A stretch of DNA of 64,000 bases from an uncultured Lachnospiraceae bacterium (GCA_910578715.1 CAJTRL010000016.1:1-64000), one strand, 5' to 3'. Shown: positions 44,446-51,872, numbered from the stretch's first letter. The notes: generated from the sequence alone by a model not told the origin. Made by a program: numbers and translations.

Positions 44446-45261
44446 ATGGGAATTTATAAGGTTTATGTAGTTGATTTTTTTAAAGATAATCAGGAGGAAA
44501 TACAGAGGAAAATACAAATATTGTCTAAAAAAATAATTGAATTGATGACGGAACCCAATTTTGACGAACTCGGAAAACTTTTGCTGGAATGTAAATCAAT
44601 AGGTTATTCAGCACAGGGATATCTGGAGGAGGCCGGAAGCTCCGGCGAGGAACATAGCATGCTGGTGGATATAGGGTATGCAAGGGCATTGCTGGATATG
44701 ATGCAGATGTATCTGCAAAAACTGACAATTCAGAACGAAATACAGCAGATTCGCACAAAATACAGAGATAAGGTCCTGTCAGTTCTTGTAAAAAGCGGAA
44801 CACTGCTGCACAAGGACCTTGCGAGCGCAGTGGGGGTATCCGCCAGTGGACTTACTGCAATTATAAAACAAATGAATGAGACAGCCGTTAAAATGGTTCA
44901 TATTGAGGAAGTCAGTAAGTTTAAGTTATATTCGGTTACTCCGGCGGCATATCAATATGTTATTCAAAATATGCCGGGACTGGCGATTGAAATTGAGCCC
45001 AGGACGGATAGAAATGATTTATATTTACGTTATGCGCTGGAAATCAGCAGAATGATTAAATGTAAAAAAGAGATGGAACTGGAAAAGGAATACAAGGAAA
45101 AGGCAGAGTTGTTCAGTTTATGCGATGAAATGATAAGAGATAAGAAGGGGATGGAACTGGAGAAAGAATATCTGGACAGAAAGAAAGTAGTAAAATTGCA
45201 TTACTGGGAAAAAGACTTTGAAAAATCGATTCGGCTTTTAGACGGCATCGCATGTGGATGA
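44446..45261 (+). CDS. Winged-helix protein of the island
   Basis: A 271-residue protein of unknown family. Residues 1-100 are helical. Residues 105-165 form a winged HTH (YRDKVLSVLVKSGTLLHKDLASAVGVSASGLTAIIKQMNE, wing FKLYSVTPAAYQYV), MarR/ArsR-like. The rest is a charged coiled coil with a repeat (KKEMELEKEY, KKGMELEKEY). It may be the transcriptional regulator or nucleic-acid sensor of the cassette. Its start follows the split hairpin cassette. Confidence 0.6.
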   Translation: MGIYKVYVVDFFKDNQEEIQRKIQILSKKIIELMTEPNFDELGKLLLECKSIGYSAQGYLEEAGSSGEEHSMLVDIGYARALLDMMQMYLQKLTIQNEIQQIRTKYRDKVLSVLVKSGTLLHKDLASAVGVSASGLTAIIKQMNETAVKMVHIEEVSKFKLYSVTPAAYQYVIQNMPGLAIEIEPRTDRNDLYLRYALEISRMIKCKKEMELEKEYKEKAELFSLCDEMIRDKKGMELEKEYLDRKKVVKLHYWEKDFEKSIRLLDGIACG

Positions 45262-45286
45262 AAATATATCGCAGAAAGGATATTGA

Positions 45287-45919
45287 ATGGGAGAAAAGAA
45301 TATGAAGACAAGCGTTGAATGCTTAAAAATATTGATGGAAGAGGCGGGACAGGATTGGAAGCTAAAATTGGATGATTACCTGAAAAGGGAAAACGACGGG
45401 CCGGATTTGGAGTATGAGGACTGCATAGAAGACTTTTTTATGGCATGTATAGAGGAAATAAAAGAGGGTAAAACTTCTAATCTCCAAAAAGTGGAAAAGA
45501 TGATTCATAATGAACTGCTATATAAGAACGTAAAGAATTATTTAGATGATTTACTGCGTCCTTTTTATGCGTTTGCCCCTTTGCGGGCACTGGGAGTGAA
45601 AGACCCGGACAGGGCAGAAGAGGTGCTGCGACAGGTATTTGAACAGACAATTCTGCGGGTTAATCCTGATATTATTCAACGTTATGAACAATATGGATTT
45701 GATAATGGAGGAGCTTTTACGGAGTATATAAGCGCACAGAACAGTATCTGTTCCTTTGTAGTATGGAAAAATATGTATTATACGGCGATAGAAGATTTTA
45801 TTTATACACAGACCAGATTGTCCAGGAAACTCTGTGCGCAGATGGCAGAGATGCTTAATCAGAATTTTGATGCATTAAAACTGAACTATATTATTGAAAA
45901 ACTGGATTCATTAGCGTAA
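45287..45919 (+). CDS. Helical protein of unknown function
   Basis: A 210-residue, strongly acidic and helix-rich protein (EYEDCIEDFFMACIEEIKEGK; LDDLLRPFYAFAPLRALGVKDPDRAEEVLRQVF). No signal peptide, membrane helix or known motif. It lies 25 nt after the winged-helix gene with AAAGGATATTGA before the ATG, so the two are probably co-transcribed. Base composition matches the other two island genes. Function unknown. Confidence 0.6.
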   Translation: MGEKNMKTSVECLKILMEEAGQDWKLKLDDYLKRENDGPDLEYEDCIEDFFMACIEEIKEGKTSNLQKVEKMIHNELLYKNVKNYLDDLLRPFYAFAPLRALGVKDPDRAEEVLRQVFEQTILRVNPDIIQRYEQYGFDNGGAFTEYISAQNSICSFVVWKNMYYTAIEDFIYTQTRLSRKLCAQMAEMLNQNFDALKLNYIIEKLDSLA

Positions 45920-45937
45920 AACACAAAGGAGAACCAC

Positions 45938-46732
45938 ATGCCGCCCCTTTTTACGGAACTGCTCGATAACTTTCCGCGTCCTGCCTTTCAGAAGAAAGTG
46001 CGCGGCAAATACCATTATGATGAAAATCAGTCGGAAGAATTAAAAGTGACCGCCCTGGAAATGCTTCCTTTTCTGCGACAGGAAGCCTTCTGGCAAAGCG
46101 CGCCTATGGTACAGAACGGCGTCAGTTTGCACCGTCAAATCACACCGGGAGAGTCGGGAAATATCGGAGCGTACCGGAAAGATTCACCGGAAGAACCGGG
46201 CGTTGTAGATTTGCACAAGGAAACGGCTTCAGAATCGAAAGAAGCACGGTATGAGCGGGTTGTCATCTCGCTCGGCCCCGGCATTGATACTTTACAGGAA
46301 CAGTACGGGGAAAAGGGATTTTTGTCTAAAAGCTATATGCTGGAAGCGCTGGCCGGCGAACTGCTGCTGGAAAGCTATGGAGCTTATAACCGTTATACAG
46401 CGGAGACGACGGACTATCATGTGGCGCGTTATCACTTTCCGGGAAGCGAAGCGGCATATCCGTTAGAAAGGATGCCGGAGCTGTTAGCCGGAATGACGGA
46501 GCGGGTCAGCTGTAATGCGGCGTTCTGCCTTTTACCGAAAAAAAGCGTTGTTTTTGTGGTGGAGCTGACGCGGGATGAAACGGTGCAATGCGAGGGTATC
46601 TGCGTGGGTTGCGGAAATGTGCGCTGTGTCAACCGGGTAGGGATAACGGACGCTTTCGGGTGGAGACGTAGAATGGCGAAGATGACGGATATGCCGCTTA
46701 ATTATGGGTACAGCCGGATTTTTGGAAAATGA
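45938..46732 (+). CDS. MetH activation-domain-like protein
   Basis: A 264-residue protein. The C-terminal half resembles B12-dependent methionine synthase activation proteins: LEALAGELLLESYGAYNRYT, PLERMPELLAGMTERVSCN, LLPKKSVVFVVELTR and a Cys cluster (CEGICVGCGNVRCVNRV). In that family the last motif reads CxxCxxxxCxxR, as here. The domain normally aids reductive remethylation of cobalamin. The N-terminal 100 residues are not recognised and no metH is nearby. Base composition has returned to the chromosomal norm. Ends about 16 nt before GH2. Confidence 0.5.
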   Translation: MPPLFTELLDNFPRPAFQKKVRGKYHYDENQSEELKVTALEMLPFLRQEAFWQSAPMVQNGVSLHRQITPGESGNIGAYRKDSPEEPGVVDLHKETASESKEARYERVVISLGPGIDTLQEQYGEKGFLSKSYMLEALAGELLLESYGAYNRYTAETTDYHVARYHFPGSEAAYPLERMPELLAGMTERVSCNAAFCLLPKKSVVFVVELTRDETVQCEGICVGCGNVRCVNRVGITDAFGWRRRMAKMTDMPLNYGYSRIFGK

Positions 46733-46748
46733 CAGGAAAGGAAACCGA

Positions 46749-48695
46749 ATGGAACAATTATATACGCGATGGGGAAAAACGCTGGACCACGAGCATGTGT
46801 TACAGGAATATCCCCGCCCATTATTAAAAAGAGAAAGTTATGTAAACTTAAACGGATATTGGGAATATGCGATTACGGAAAAATTTTGCAGGCCGGAAGT
46901 GTATGACGGTAAAATTCTCGTGCCTTTTTCGCCGGAAAGCGCCCTGTCGGGCGTCGGAAGGCAGCTGCGGCCGGAGGAATATCTCTGGTATCGCAGAGCA
47001 CTGCCCATTGATGCGGACAAACTGCGGGCCGGATTCCGCCTGATACTGCATTTTGGGGCGGTAGACCAGGCTTGCCGGGTCTATGTGAACGGTCGGGAAG
47101 CGGCGCGGCATATAGGAGGTTATCTGCCTTTTTCAGCGGATATCACGGAATATTGCCGTGCAGAAAGCGAGCTGATGCTTGCCGTGCGGGATTTGAGCGA
47201 TACCTCCTATCATGCGAGGGGAAAGCAGAAGCTGAAACGGGGCGGCATGTTTTATACAGCCCAGAGCGGTATCTGGCAGACGGTCTGGATGGAGTATGTG
47301 CCGGCCCATTATGTGGAAGAACTGCTGGCAGAGCCTGTGCTGGCGGAGCCGGATTTTGAGCGCGGAAGCGTGCGGATTACGGTGCGCTCGGATGTTGAAA
47401 TGCCCGTACATATTCAGGTACGGGAGCCGGGACTATACCTGGACGATGTGGATATTTCCGGCCTGAACATCAAAACGGAAGCGCGCGGCGTTTCAGCCTC
47501 AGACATCGAAACGGAAGCGTGCGGCGTTTCAGCTCCGGACATCATAGCGGAAATGTGCGGCGCTCCCGTCCGGAACATCATAGCGGAGGCACGCGGCCTT
47601 TCCAACCGGGAGCTGGAAATCTCTCTTCCGCTTGTCAAACCCTGGACCTGTGAAACGCCCTATCTGTATTATTATACGGTAACAATGGGAGATGATGTGG
47701 TGGAGAGCTATTTTGCGCTGCGCACTTTTTCCATAAAGAAGTTTTCCGAAAATACGGCCGCTTCGAATCCTGTTTCTTTAAAAAAGAAGGCGACGGAGAT
47801 TCCCCGTATCTGTCTGAACGGCCAGGTACAATTTCAGAACGGCGTGCTCGACCAGGGGTACTGGCCGGATGGCCTGTATACGGCGCCGTCCGATGCGGCA
47901 TACATATTTGATATTACGGAAATGAAAAAACTGGGCTTTAACATGCTCAGAAAGCATATCAAAATCGAGCCGCAGAGATGGTATTATCATTGCGACAGGC
48001 TCGGCATGGTCGTGTGGCAGGATATGGTGAACGGCGGTTCCTATTATAAACACTGGTTCGTAACGTATGCGGCGACGCTTTTTTCCAGAAAGCGGCTGAA
48101 TGTGCCGGACGTCTTTCTGGGGCTTCTCGCCCGCACCGATGAAAGAGGGCGGAAGGAGTTTGTACGGGAAATGAAGGAAACGATTCGCCTTCTGAAAGGT
48201 CATCCGAGCATTGCGGCATGGGTGATTTTCAACGAAGGATGGGGGCAGTTCCATGCGAAGAGGATGACAGAGATTGCGCGGGCCTGTGACAACAGCCGCC
48301 TCATCGACCAGGCAAGCGGATGGTTTGACCAGAACGGCGGCGATATGCAGAGCATTCATCATTATTTTTTCAAACTGAAATTTGCGCCGGAAAAGGAGCG
48401 GGTTACCGTATTGTCGGAGTTCGGCGGTTATTCTCTGCGCGTTCCGGGACACAGCGCCTGTAAAAAGCTGTACGGCTATGGAACCCATGAGGACAGGGAA
48501 AGTCTGAACGCCGCATACGGCGAGCGGATGCGGAAAATGAAAGCGCAGATTCCGGAAGGGCTGTGCGCGGGAGTCTATACGCAGCTGTCCGATGTGGAAG
48601 AAGAGGTGAACGGGATTTTTACCTATGACAGGGAGGTCAGGAAGATAGATTCTCTTGAGGAGGTAAATCAGCTGAAAGCAGAGAGAAACGCGTAA
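46749..48695 (+). CDS. Glycoside hydrolase family 2 (beta-galactosidase or beta-glucuronidase-like)
   Basis: A 648-residue enzyme. Sugar-binding domain (RESYVNLNGYWEYAI; WYRRALPIDADKL; LHFGAVDQACRVYVNG), immunoglobulin-like domain and TIM barrel. Acid/base Glu496 in HPSIAAWVIFNEGWGQF; nucleophile Glu557 in VLSEFGG. The immunoglobulin-like domain is enlarged by four 12-residue repeats at 47467-47610. Start chosen at 46749 by AGGAAAGGAAACCGA; a longer frame begins inside the previous gene. No signal peptide. A partial copy of its middle lies at 49215-49305. Confidence 0.93.
   Translation: MEQLYTRWGKTLDHEHVLQEYPRPLLKRESYVNLNGYWEYAITEKFCRPEVYDGKILVPFSPESALSGVGRQLRPEEYLWYRRALPIDADKLRAGFRLILHFGAVDQACRVYVNGREAARHIGGYLPFSADITEYCRAESELMLAVRDLSDTSYHARGKQKLKRGGMFYTAQSGIWQTVWMEYVPAHYVEELLAEPVLAEPDFERGSVRITVRSDVEMPVHIQVREPGLYLDDVDISGLNIKTEARGVSASDIETEACGVSAPDIIAEMCGAPVRNIIAEARGLSNRELEISLPLVKPWTCETPYLYYYTVTMGDDVVESYFALRTFSIKKFSENTAASNPVSLKKKATEIPRICLNGQVQFQNGVLDQGYWPDGLYTAPSDAAYIFDITEMKKLGFNMLRKHIKIEPQRWYYHCDRLGMVVWQDMVNGGSYYKHWFVTYAATLFSRKRLNVPDVFLGLLARTDERGRKEFVREMKETIRLLKGHPSIAAWVIFNEGWGQFHAKRMTEIARACDNSRLIDQASGWFDQNGGDMQSIHHYFFKLKFAPEKERVTVLSEFGGYSLRVPGHSACKKLYGYGTHEDRESLNAAYGERMRKMKAQIPEGLCAGVYTQLSDVEEEVNGIFTYDREVRKIDSLEEVNQLKAERNA
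47467..47610 (+). repeat. 36-bp tandem repeat inside GH2
   Basis: Four in-frame units of 36 bp encode IKTEARGVSASD, IETEACGVSAPD, IIAEMCGAPVRN and IIAEARGLSNRE. The first two are nearly identical; the last two have diverged. They lengthen a loop in the immunoglobulin-like domain. Confidence 0.85.
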
Positions 48696-48704
48696 AACAC
48701 TGTC

Positions 48705-48746
48705 ACAGAGCCAGGAATCCTGAAACAGATTTCTGGCTCTGTTTTT
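48705..48746 (+). terminator. GH2 terminator
   Basis: ACAGAGCCAGGAATC and GATTTCTGGCTCTGT form a long stem followed by TTTTT. Confidence 0.88.
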
Positions 48747-48797
48747 AGGATTATTTTCCATGCATGCAATTTTCCGGTTGAGCCCGCTTATTTTCCT

Positions 48798-48823
48798 GAC
48801 AGAGCATCGTTCTCTTTGGAGAC
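48798..48823. repeat. One-arm relic of the palindromic element
   Basis: GACAGAGCATCGTTCTCT followed by TTGGAGAC matches the outer arm of the element at 59114 (GACAGAGCATCGTTCTCT then GGCGGAGGC). No second arm or interior is present. Confidence 0.5.
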
Positions 48824-48863
48824 TGGACTATAATAATTCTTATGGTAAAATACGGGATGAAAT

Positions 48864-48892
48864 GGACTTTCTGTGTCCGCCTGTGCTATACT
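48864..48892 (+). promoter_or_regulatory. Dyad promoter P1
   Basis: TATACT (48887-48892) lies inside TGCTAT-ACTAATAA-ATAGCA, with outer GTCCG and CGGAC arms. A near-copy (P2) precedes the RidA gene at 50347-50375. About 43 of 52 positions agree by eye, so both probably answer to one regulator. Confidence 0.55.
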
Positions 48893-48979
48893 AATAAATA
48901 GCAGAATCGCCGGACGTTTGAAATGCCGCGGCGCGGCATGCGGAATCTTGCGGTATCATGTAGATTATGAGGCAGAACA

Positions 48980-49207
48980 ATGCGGGAAATGGAATTTAAA
49001 ATGGAACGCCCCGGCCTGCTTAAAGAGGGTCAGCGCGTTACGGTGACGGAAGGCGTGCTTCCGAGCAATTATTATTATACGATTAACCCGTCCCTTGCGA
49101 TGTCCGGGAATTTTCCCTTTTCAGAAAGGATGCTGGAGCGGGAGGGTGAAGTCCTTGAAATCATCGAAAACGACCGGGGATTCTATGTCAGGGTGCGGTT
49201 TGAGTAG
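48980..49207 (+). CDS. Small protein of unknown function
   Basis: A 75-residue protein (MREMEFKMERPGLLKEGQRVTVTEG to GFYVRVRFE). It is beta-rich with an SH3- or KOW-like feel (GQRVTVTEG, GEVLEIIENDRGFYVRVRF), but no family is recognised. It lies behind promoter P1. Real gene status rests on the in-frame start and the codon pattern. Confidence 0.6.
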   Translation: MREMEFKMERPGLLKEGQRVTVTEGVLPSNYYYTINPSLAMSGNFPFSERMLEREGEVLEIIENDRGFYVRVRFE

Positions 49208-49214
49208 AGAGCAG

Positions 49215-49305
49215 CGCTGCGGCATACATGCTTGATATCATGGAAATGAAGAAGCTGGGCTTTAACATGTTTCTAACCGGGGTTTGTGCCGGAATTTTAA
49301 GATAG
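49215..49305 (+). pseudogene. Broken partial copy of GH2
   Basis: The string GCGGCATACATGCTTGATAT, then ATGGAAATGAAGAAGCTGGG and CTTTAACATG, matches GH2 at 47896-47945 (AAYIFDITEMKKLGFNM) with about nine changes over 54 nt. Homology then fades (TTTTAAGATAGAACCACTGCG resembles the next GH2 codons). No start or catalytic part remains. It indicates a past duplication or recombination of the GH2 gene, with most of the copy lost. Confidence 0.65.
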
Positions 49306-49337
49306 AACCACTGCGTTAAATATTGGGGGTATATACG

Positions 49338-49580
49338 ATGCTAAGACCAACGGCAGTTCAGGTAGAAGCAGTGTGTGCATATCAGATTATCGTATTATTT
49401 GATAATGGTGAAAAAAAATGTTTTGATGTTGAACCATACATTAAGGGCGAATGGTATGGACAGCTGCGGTCTTTTGAATATTTTAAATGCGTTACAACAG
49501 ATGGGTATACGGTTGTCTGGCCTGATGGACAGGACATATGCCCGGATGAATTGTATGATTTGGGAAAACTGGTTTCATAA
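49338..49580 (+). CDS. DUF2442 domain protein, second copy
   Basis: An 80-residue protein: VCAYQIIVLFDNGEKKCFDVEPYIKG then WYGQLRSFEYFKCVTTDGYTVVWPDGQDICPDELYDLG, a textbook DUF2442. Compared with the copy at 84-434 it is complete and compact. The start at 49338 follows GGGGGTATATACG. Function unknown; the domain often accompanies toxin-antitoxin-like or HTH genes, none of which is adjacent here. Confidence 0.85.
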   Translation: MLRPTAVQVEAVCAYQIIVLFDNGEKKCFDVEPYIKGEWYGQLRSFEYFKCVTTDGYTVVWPDGQDICPDELYDLGKLVS

Positions 49581-49645
49581 ACTGGAACCGTTTATCCTGA
49601 GTATGAATTTGCCAAAATACGATTGAAGAAAGGATTACTGCGATT

Positions 49646-50305
49646 ATGAAAACAAAACGGACGACTCCGAAAATCCTTTTATTTTCCTGTCTTATCGTCT
49701 TTGTCACCGCGAATCTGTTTGCGGCCTCCGCACAGGCTTCAACAGATAGCAGACCTTATGATACGTCTGCTGCCAGTCCTTCAAAAATAGATGCGGATAA
49801 TATAGTTTCATCGCAAAACACTATGTCTATTGTTCATGAAAGCGCGGATATTCTACATTACGATGATGGCGCTCCTTATATTCATGATATTCTTACAAAC
49901 AATACGGACAGAACGGTGGTAGAAACGCAATATTGTATGTTAGCATATGATAAAAATGGCTCACCACTAAAACTATATTGGAATTTTCTTGACAGCAGTA
50001 CGGAAAGCAGCTTTGAAAACCTTGTCCGCACAGAGACGGATATTTTATCCGGTCAGACGGAAGAATACCGGGGCGGCTGGTCGTTATACGATGGCGAGAT
50101 TATGAAGAATCTTCCGAAAGCCGGGAGCGGCGGGGCGAATCAGGCCGCCTATTCGCTGCTTTGTCTAAAACAGGTTGTTTTTGAAGATGGCACGGTCTGG
50201 GATAATCCGGGCTATGAAAACTGGATTCAGACCTATGCGGGGAGGAAAATAGCGGTGGATGAACTGCAAAACTACTACCCGTATGAATACGAAATAGAAT
50301 TTTAA
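49646..50305 (+). CDS. Secreted DUF5780-like protein
   Basis: A 219-residue protein with a Sec signal (KILLFSCLIVFVTANLFAASAQA) and a polar linker. The C-terminal domain (ILTNNTDRTVVETQYCMLAYDKNGSPLKLYW to LKQVVFEDGTVWDNPGYENW) resembles DUF5780, a small beta domain of cell-surface proteins. There is no lipobox, so it is probably secreted or held by its signal helix. Function unknown. Confidence 0.65.
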   Translation: MKTKRTTPKILLFSCLIVFVTANLFAASAQASTDSRPYDTSAASPSKIDADNIVSSQNTMSIVHESADILHYDDGAPYIHDILTNNTDRTVVETQYCMLAYDKNGSPLKLYWNFLDSSTESSFENLVRTETDILSGQTEEYRGGWSLYDGEIMKNLPKAGSGGANQAAYSLLCLKQVVFEDGTVWDNPGYENWIQTYAGRKIAVDELQNYYPYEYEIEF

Positions 50306-50308
50306 TCG

Positions 50309-50354
50309 GAATAGACTTTTATTAAGAATAGACTTTTATTAAGAATAGACTTTT
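50309..50354. repeat. 17-bp tandem repeat upstream of RidA
   Basis: GAATAGACTTTTATTAA is repeated exactly twice (50309-50325, 50326-50342), followed by a partial third unit (GAATAGACTTTT, to 50354). The third unit forms the -35 side of promoter P2, so repeat number may change promoter activity. Confidence 0.8.
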
Positions 50355-50375
50355 CGCATCCGTCCGTGCTATATT
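50347..50375 (+). promoter_or_regulatory. Dyad promoter P2 of the ridA operon
   Basis: TATATT (50370-50375) inside TGCTAT-ATTAATGA-ATAGCA, with a downstream CGTCGGAC. A near-copy of P1 at 48864-48892. Confidence 0.55.
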
Positions 50376-50432
50376 AATGAATAGCAGAAACGTCGGACAG
50401 ATTGAGTAAAAAATAGAAAGGCGGAAACAATT

Positions 50433-50810
50433 ATGTTAAAAAAAGTTGCGACAGACAAGGCGCCGGCGGCAATCGGGCCATATTCACAGGGCATTATCGT
50501 TGATAAGATGCTTTTTGCGTCAGGCCAGATTCCAATTGACCCGGCAAGCGGAGAAATTACCGGGGAAAACATCACACAACAGGCAGAGCAGGTCATGAAA
50601 AATGTCGGGGAAATCTTAAAGGCGGCCGGAACGAATTACGAAAATGTGGTAAAGACCACCTGTTTTCTTGCGGAAATGGCTGATTTCGCCGCTTTTAACG
50701 CGGTTTACGAGAAGTACTTTACCGAAAAACCGGCCAGAAGCTGTGTTGCGGTGAAACAGCTTCCGAAAGACGTTTTGTGCGAGGTGGAAGTCATTGCGTA
50801 CCTCGGATGA
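50433..50810 (+). CDS. RidA family enamine/imine deaminase
   Basis: A 125-residue RidA/YjgF protein: APAAIGPYSQGIIVDKMLFASGQIPIDPASGE, NYENVVKTTCFLAEMADFAAFNAVYEKYF and PARSCVAVKQLPKDVLCEVEVIA. The conserved Arg (PARSCV) and Glu (CEVEVIA) are present. RidA removes reactive enamines from PLP enzymes. Start has AAAGGCGGAAAC upstream. It overlaps the shikimate kinase gene by 17 nt. Confidence 0.95.
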   Translation: MLKKVATDKAPAAIGPYSQGIIVDKMLFASGQIPIDPASGEITGENITQQAEQVMKNVGEILKAAGTNYENVVKTTCFLAEMADFAAFNAVYEKYFTEKPARSCVAVKQLPKDVLCEVEVIAYLG

Positions 50811-51396
50811 CAGCGGACGAAGCGCGGGCGCGAAACAGAACACCGCGCTGACCGGAATGCCGGGCGCGAAACAGAACATTGTGCTGACAGGGATGCCGGG
50901 CGCGAAGCAGAACATCGTGCTGACAGGAATGCCGGGCGCGGGAAAAAGCACGGTGGGCGTTGTACTGGCCAAAAAGCTCGGACTTGCCTTTGTGGATTCC
51001 GACCTGGTTATTCAGGAAAAACAGGGAATGCTGCTTCATGAAATCATAAGGGAAAAAGGACTTGACGGTTTTCTGCAAATCGAAGAAGAAATCAACGCAT
51101 CCCTGGAAGCGTCGGGAGCCGTCATCGCTACCGGCGGCAGCGTCATTTACGGGGAAAAAGCGATGGAGCATCTAAAGCGGACTGGTACGGTCGTCTATCT
51201 GCAGTTACCGCTTGCGGCGATTGCCGAAAGGCTCGGCGACTTAAACGAGCGGGGCGTCGCCTTACAGGAGGGACAGAGCCTCCGCTCTCTCTACGAAGAG
51301 AGAGTTCCCCTTTATGAAAAATACGCGGATATCATACTTTCCTGTGAAAACAAAATGCTGCGGGAAATCGTGATGGAGATTGCAAAAAAAATATAA
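50794..51396 (+). CDS. aroK: Shikimate kinase with triplicated N-terminal segment
   Basis: A 200-residue kinase of the aromatic amino-acid pathway that phosphorylates shikimate. The core is normal: GMPGAGKSTVG (Walker A), FVDSDLVIQ with the shikimate-binding Asp, VIATGGSVI, and a lid with ERLGDLNERGVAL. Ahead of it, AKQNxxLTGMPG (beta-1 plus the start of the P-loop) appears three times in tandem; only the last copy continues to GKST. Start is a TTG inside ridA; GAGGTGG lies upstream. The extra copies should give an unusual N-terminal arm. Confidence 0.88.
   Translation: MRTSDDSGRSAGAKQNTALTGMPGAKQNIVLTGMPGAKQNIVLTGMPGAGKSTVGVVLAKKLGLAFVDSDLVIQEKQGMLLHEIIREKGLDGFLQIEEEINASLEASGAVIATGGSVIYGEKAMEHLKRTGTVVYLQLPLAAIAERLGDLNERGVALQEGQSLRSLYEERVPLYEKYADIILSCENKMLREIVMEIAKKI
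50830..50937 (+). repeat. 36-bp triplication in aroK
   Basis: Three exact-length 36-bp units at 50830, 50866 and 50902 encode AKQNTALTGMPG, AKQNIVLTGMPG and AKQNIVLTGMPG. Few base differences separate them, so the expansion is recent. Confidence 0.9.
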
Positions 51397-51509
51397 CGGA
51401 GGATTTGTTGTCACAGCCATTTTCCTTAGCAGAAATGAATAACTCATCAAATATTGCAGAAAATAACAGATATCACTGGTGTAAGACAGGGATATCTGTT
51501 TTTAACTTT

Positions 51510-51832
51510 ATAGGATTCGGGTGCCAAAAGGTGCCATTAAAAATGTTATAGCATATTGCACAAAATGTTCCCTCGTGTCCGGCTTCGTCGAATGGATTTT
51601 CTAAATATTCCGGCAAGGTGTACAAATCCGTACGCAACCGCCCGTTATTCGCATCCATGCTCATTACGGGCTTTTCTGGGCATCCATGCCCCGAAATTGC
51701 TGAAAGCGAAACGGAATATTAAGAAAATCTCATTCTCCGGCACAGGACAGCTTCGCGAATATTTTGTGCACTATGCCATTATTAGCAATATGCAGTTTTG
51801 TGAAGGCACCTTTTGGCACCCGAATCCTTATA
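51510..51832. mobile_element. MITE-like element upstream of spoVAE
   Basis: AGGATTCGGGTGCC then AAAAGGTGCC at 51512-51535 and its exact complement at 51805-51828 form 24-bp terminal inverted repeats. Inner strings pair further (GCATATTGCACAAAATGTTC with GCATAGTGCACAAAATATTC in the complement). TAT sits just outside both ends as a possible short target duplication. The interior of about 270 bp has no gene. The element fills most of the aroK-spoVAE gap, ending about 40 nt before the spoVAE start, so it may supply or block its promoter. Confidence 0.75.
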
Positions 51833-51872
51833 GGAAAGTTCTGCTTTTATGAGATTGAAAAAAGGAGAGGTC

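Noticed and set aside
42916..45919. Known retron or DRT defence system
   Set aside because: A nitrilase-like fold is plausible, but no reverse transcriptase motif (YxDD) is present in any of the three genes.
47778..48761. 327-residue minus-strand frame opposite GH2
   Set aside because: Antisense shadow covering the GH2 catalytic residues.
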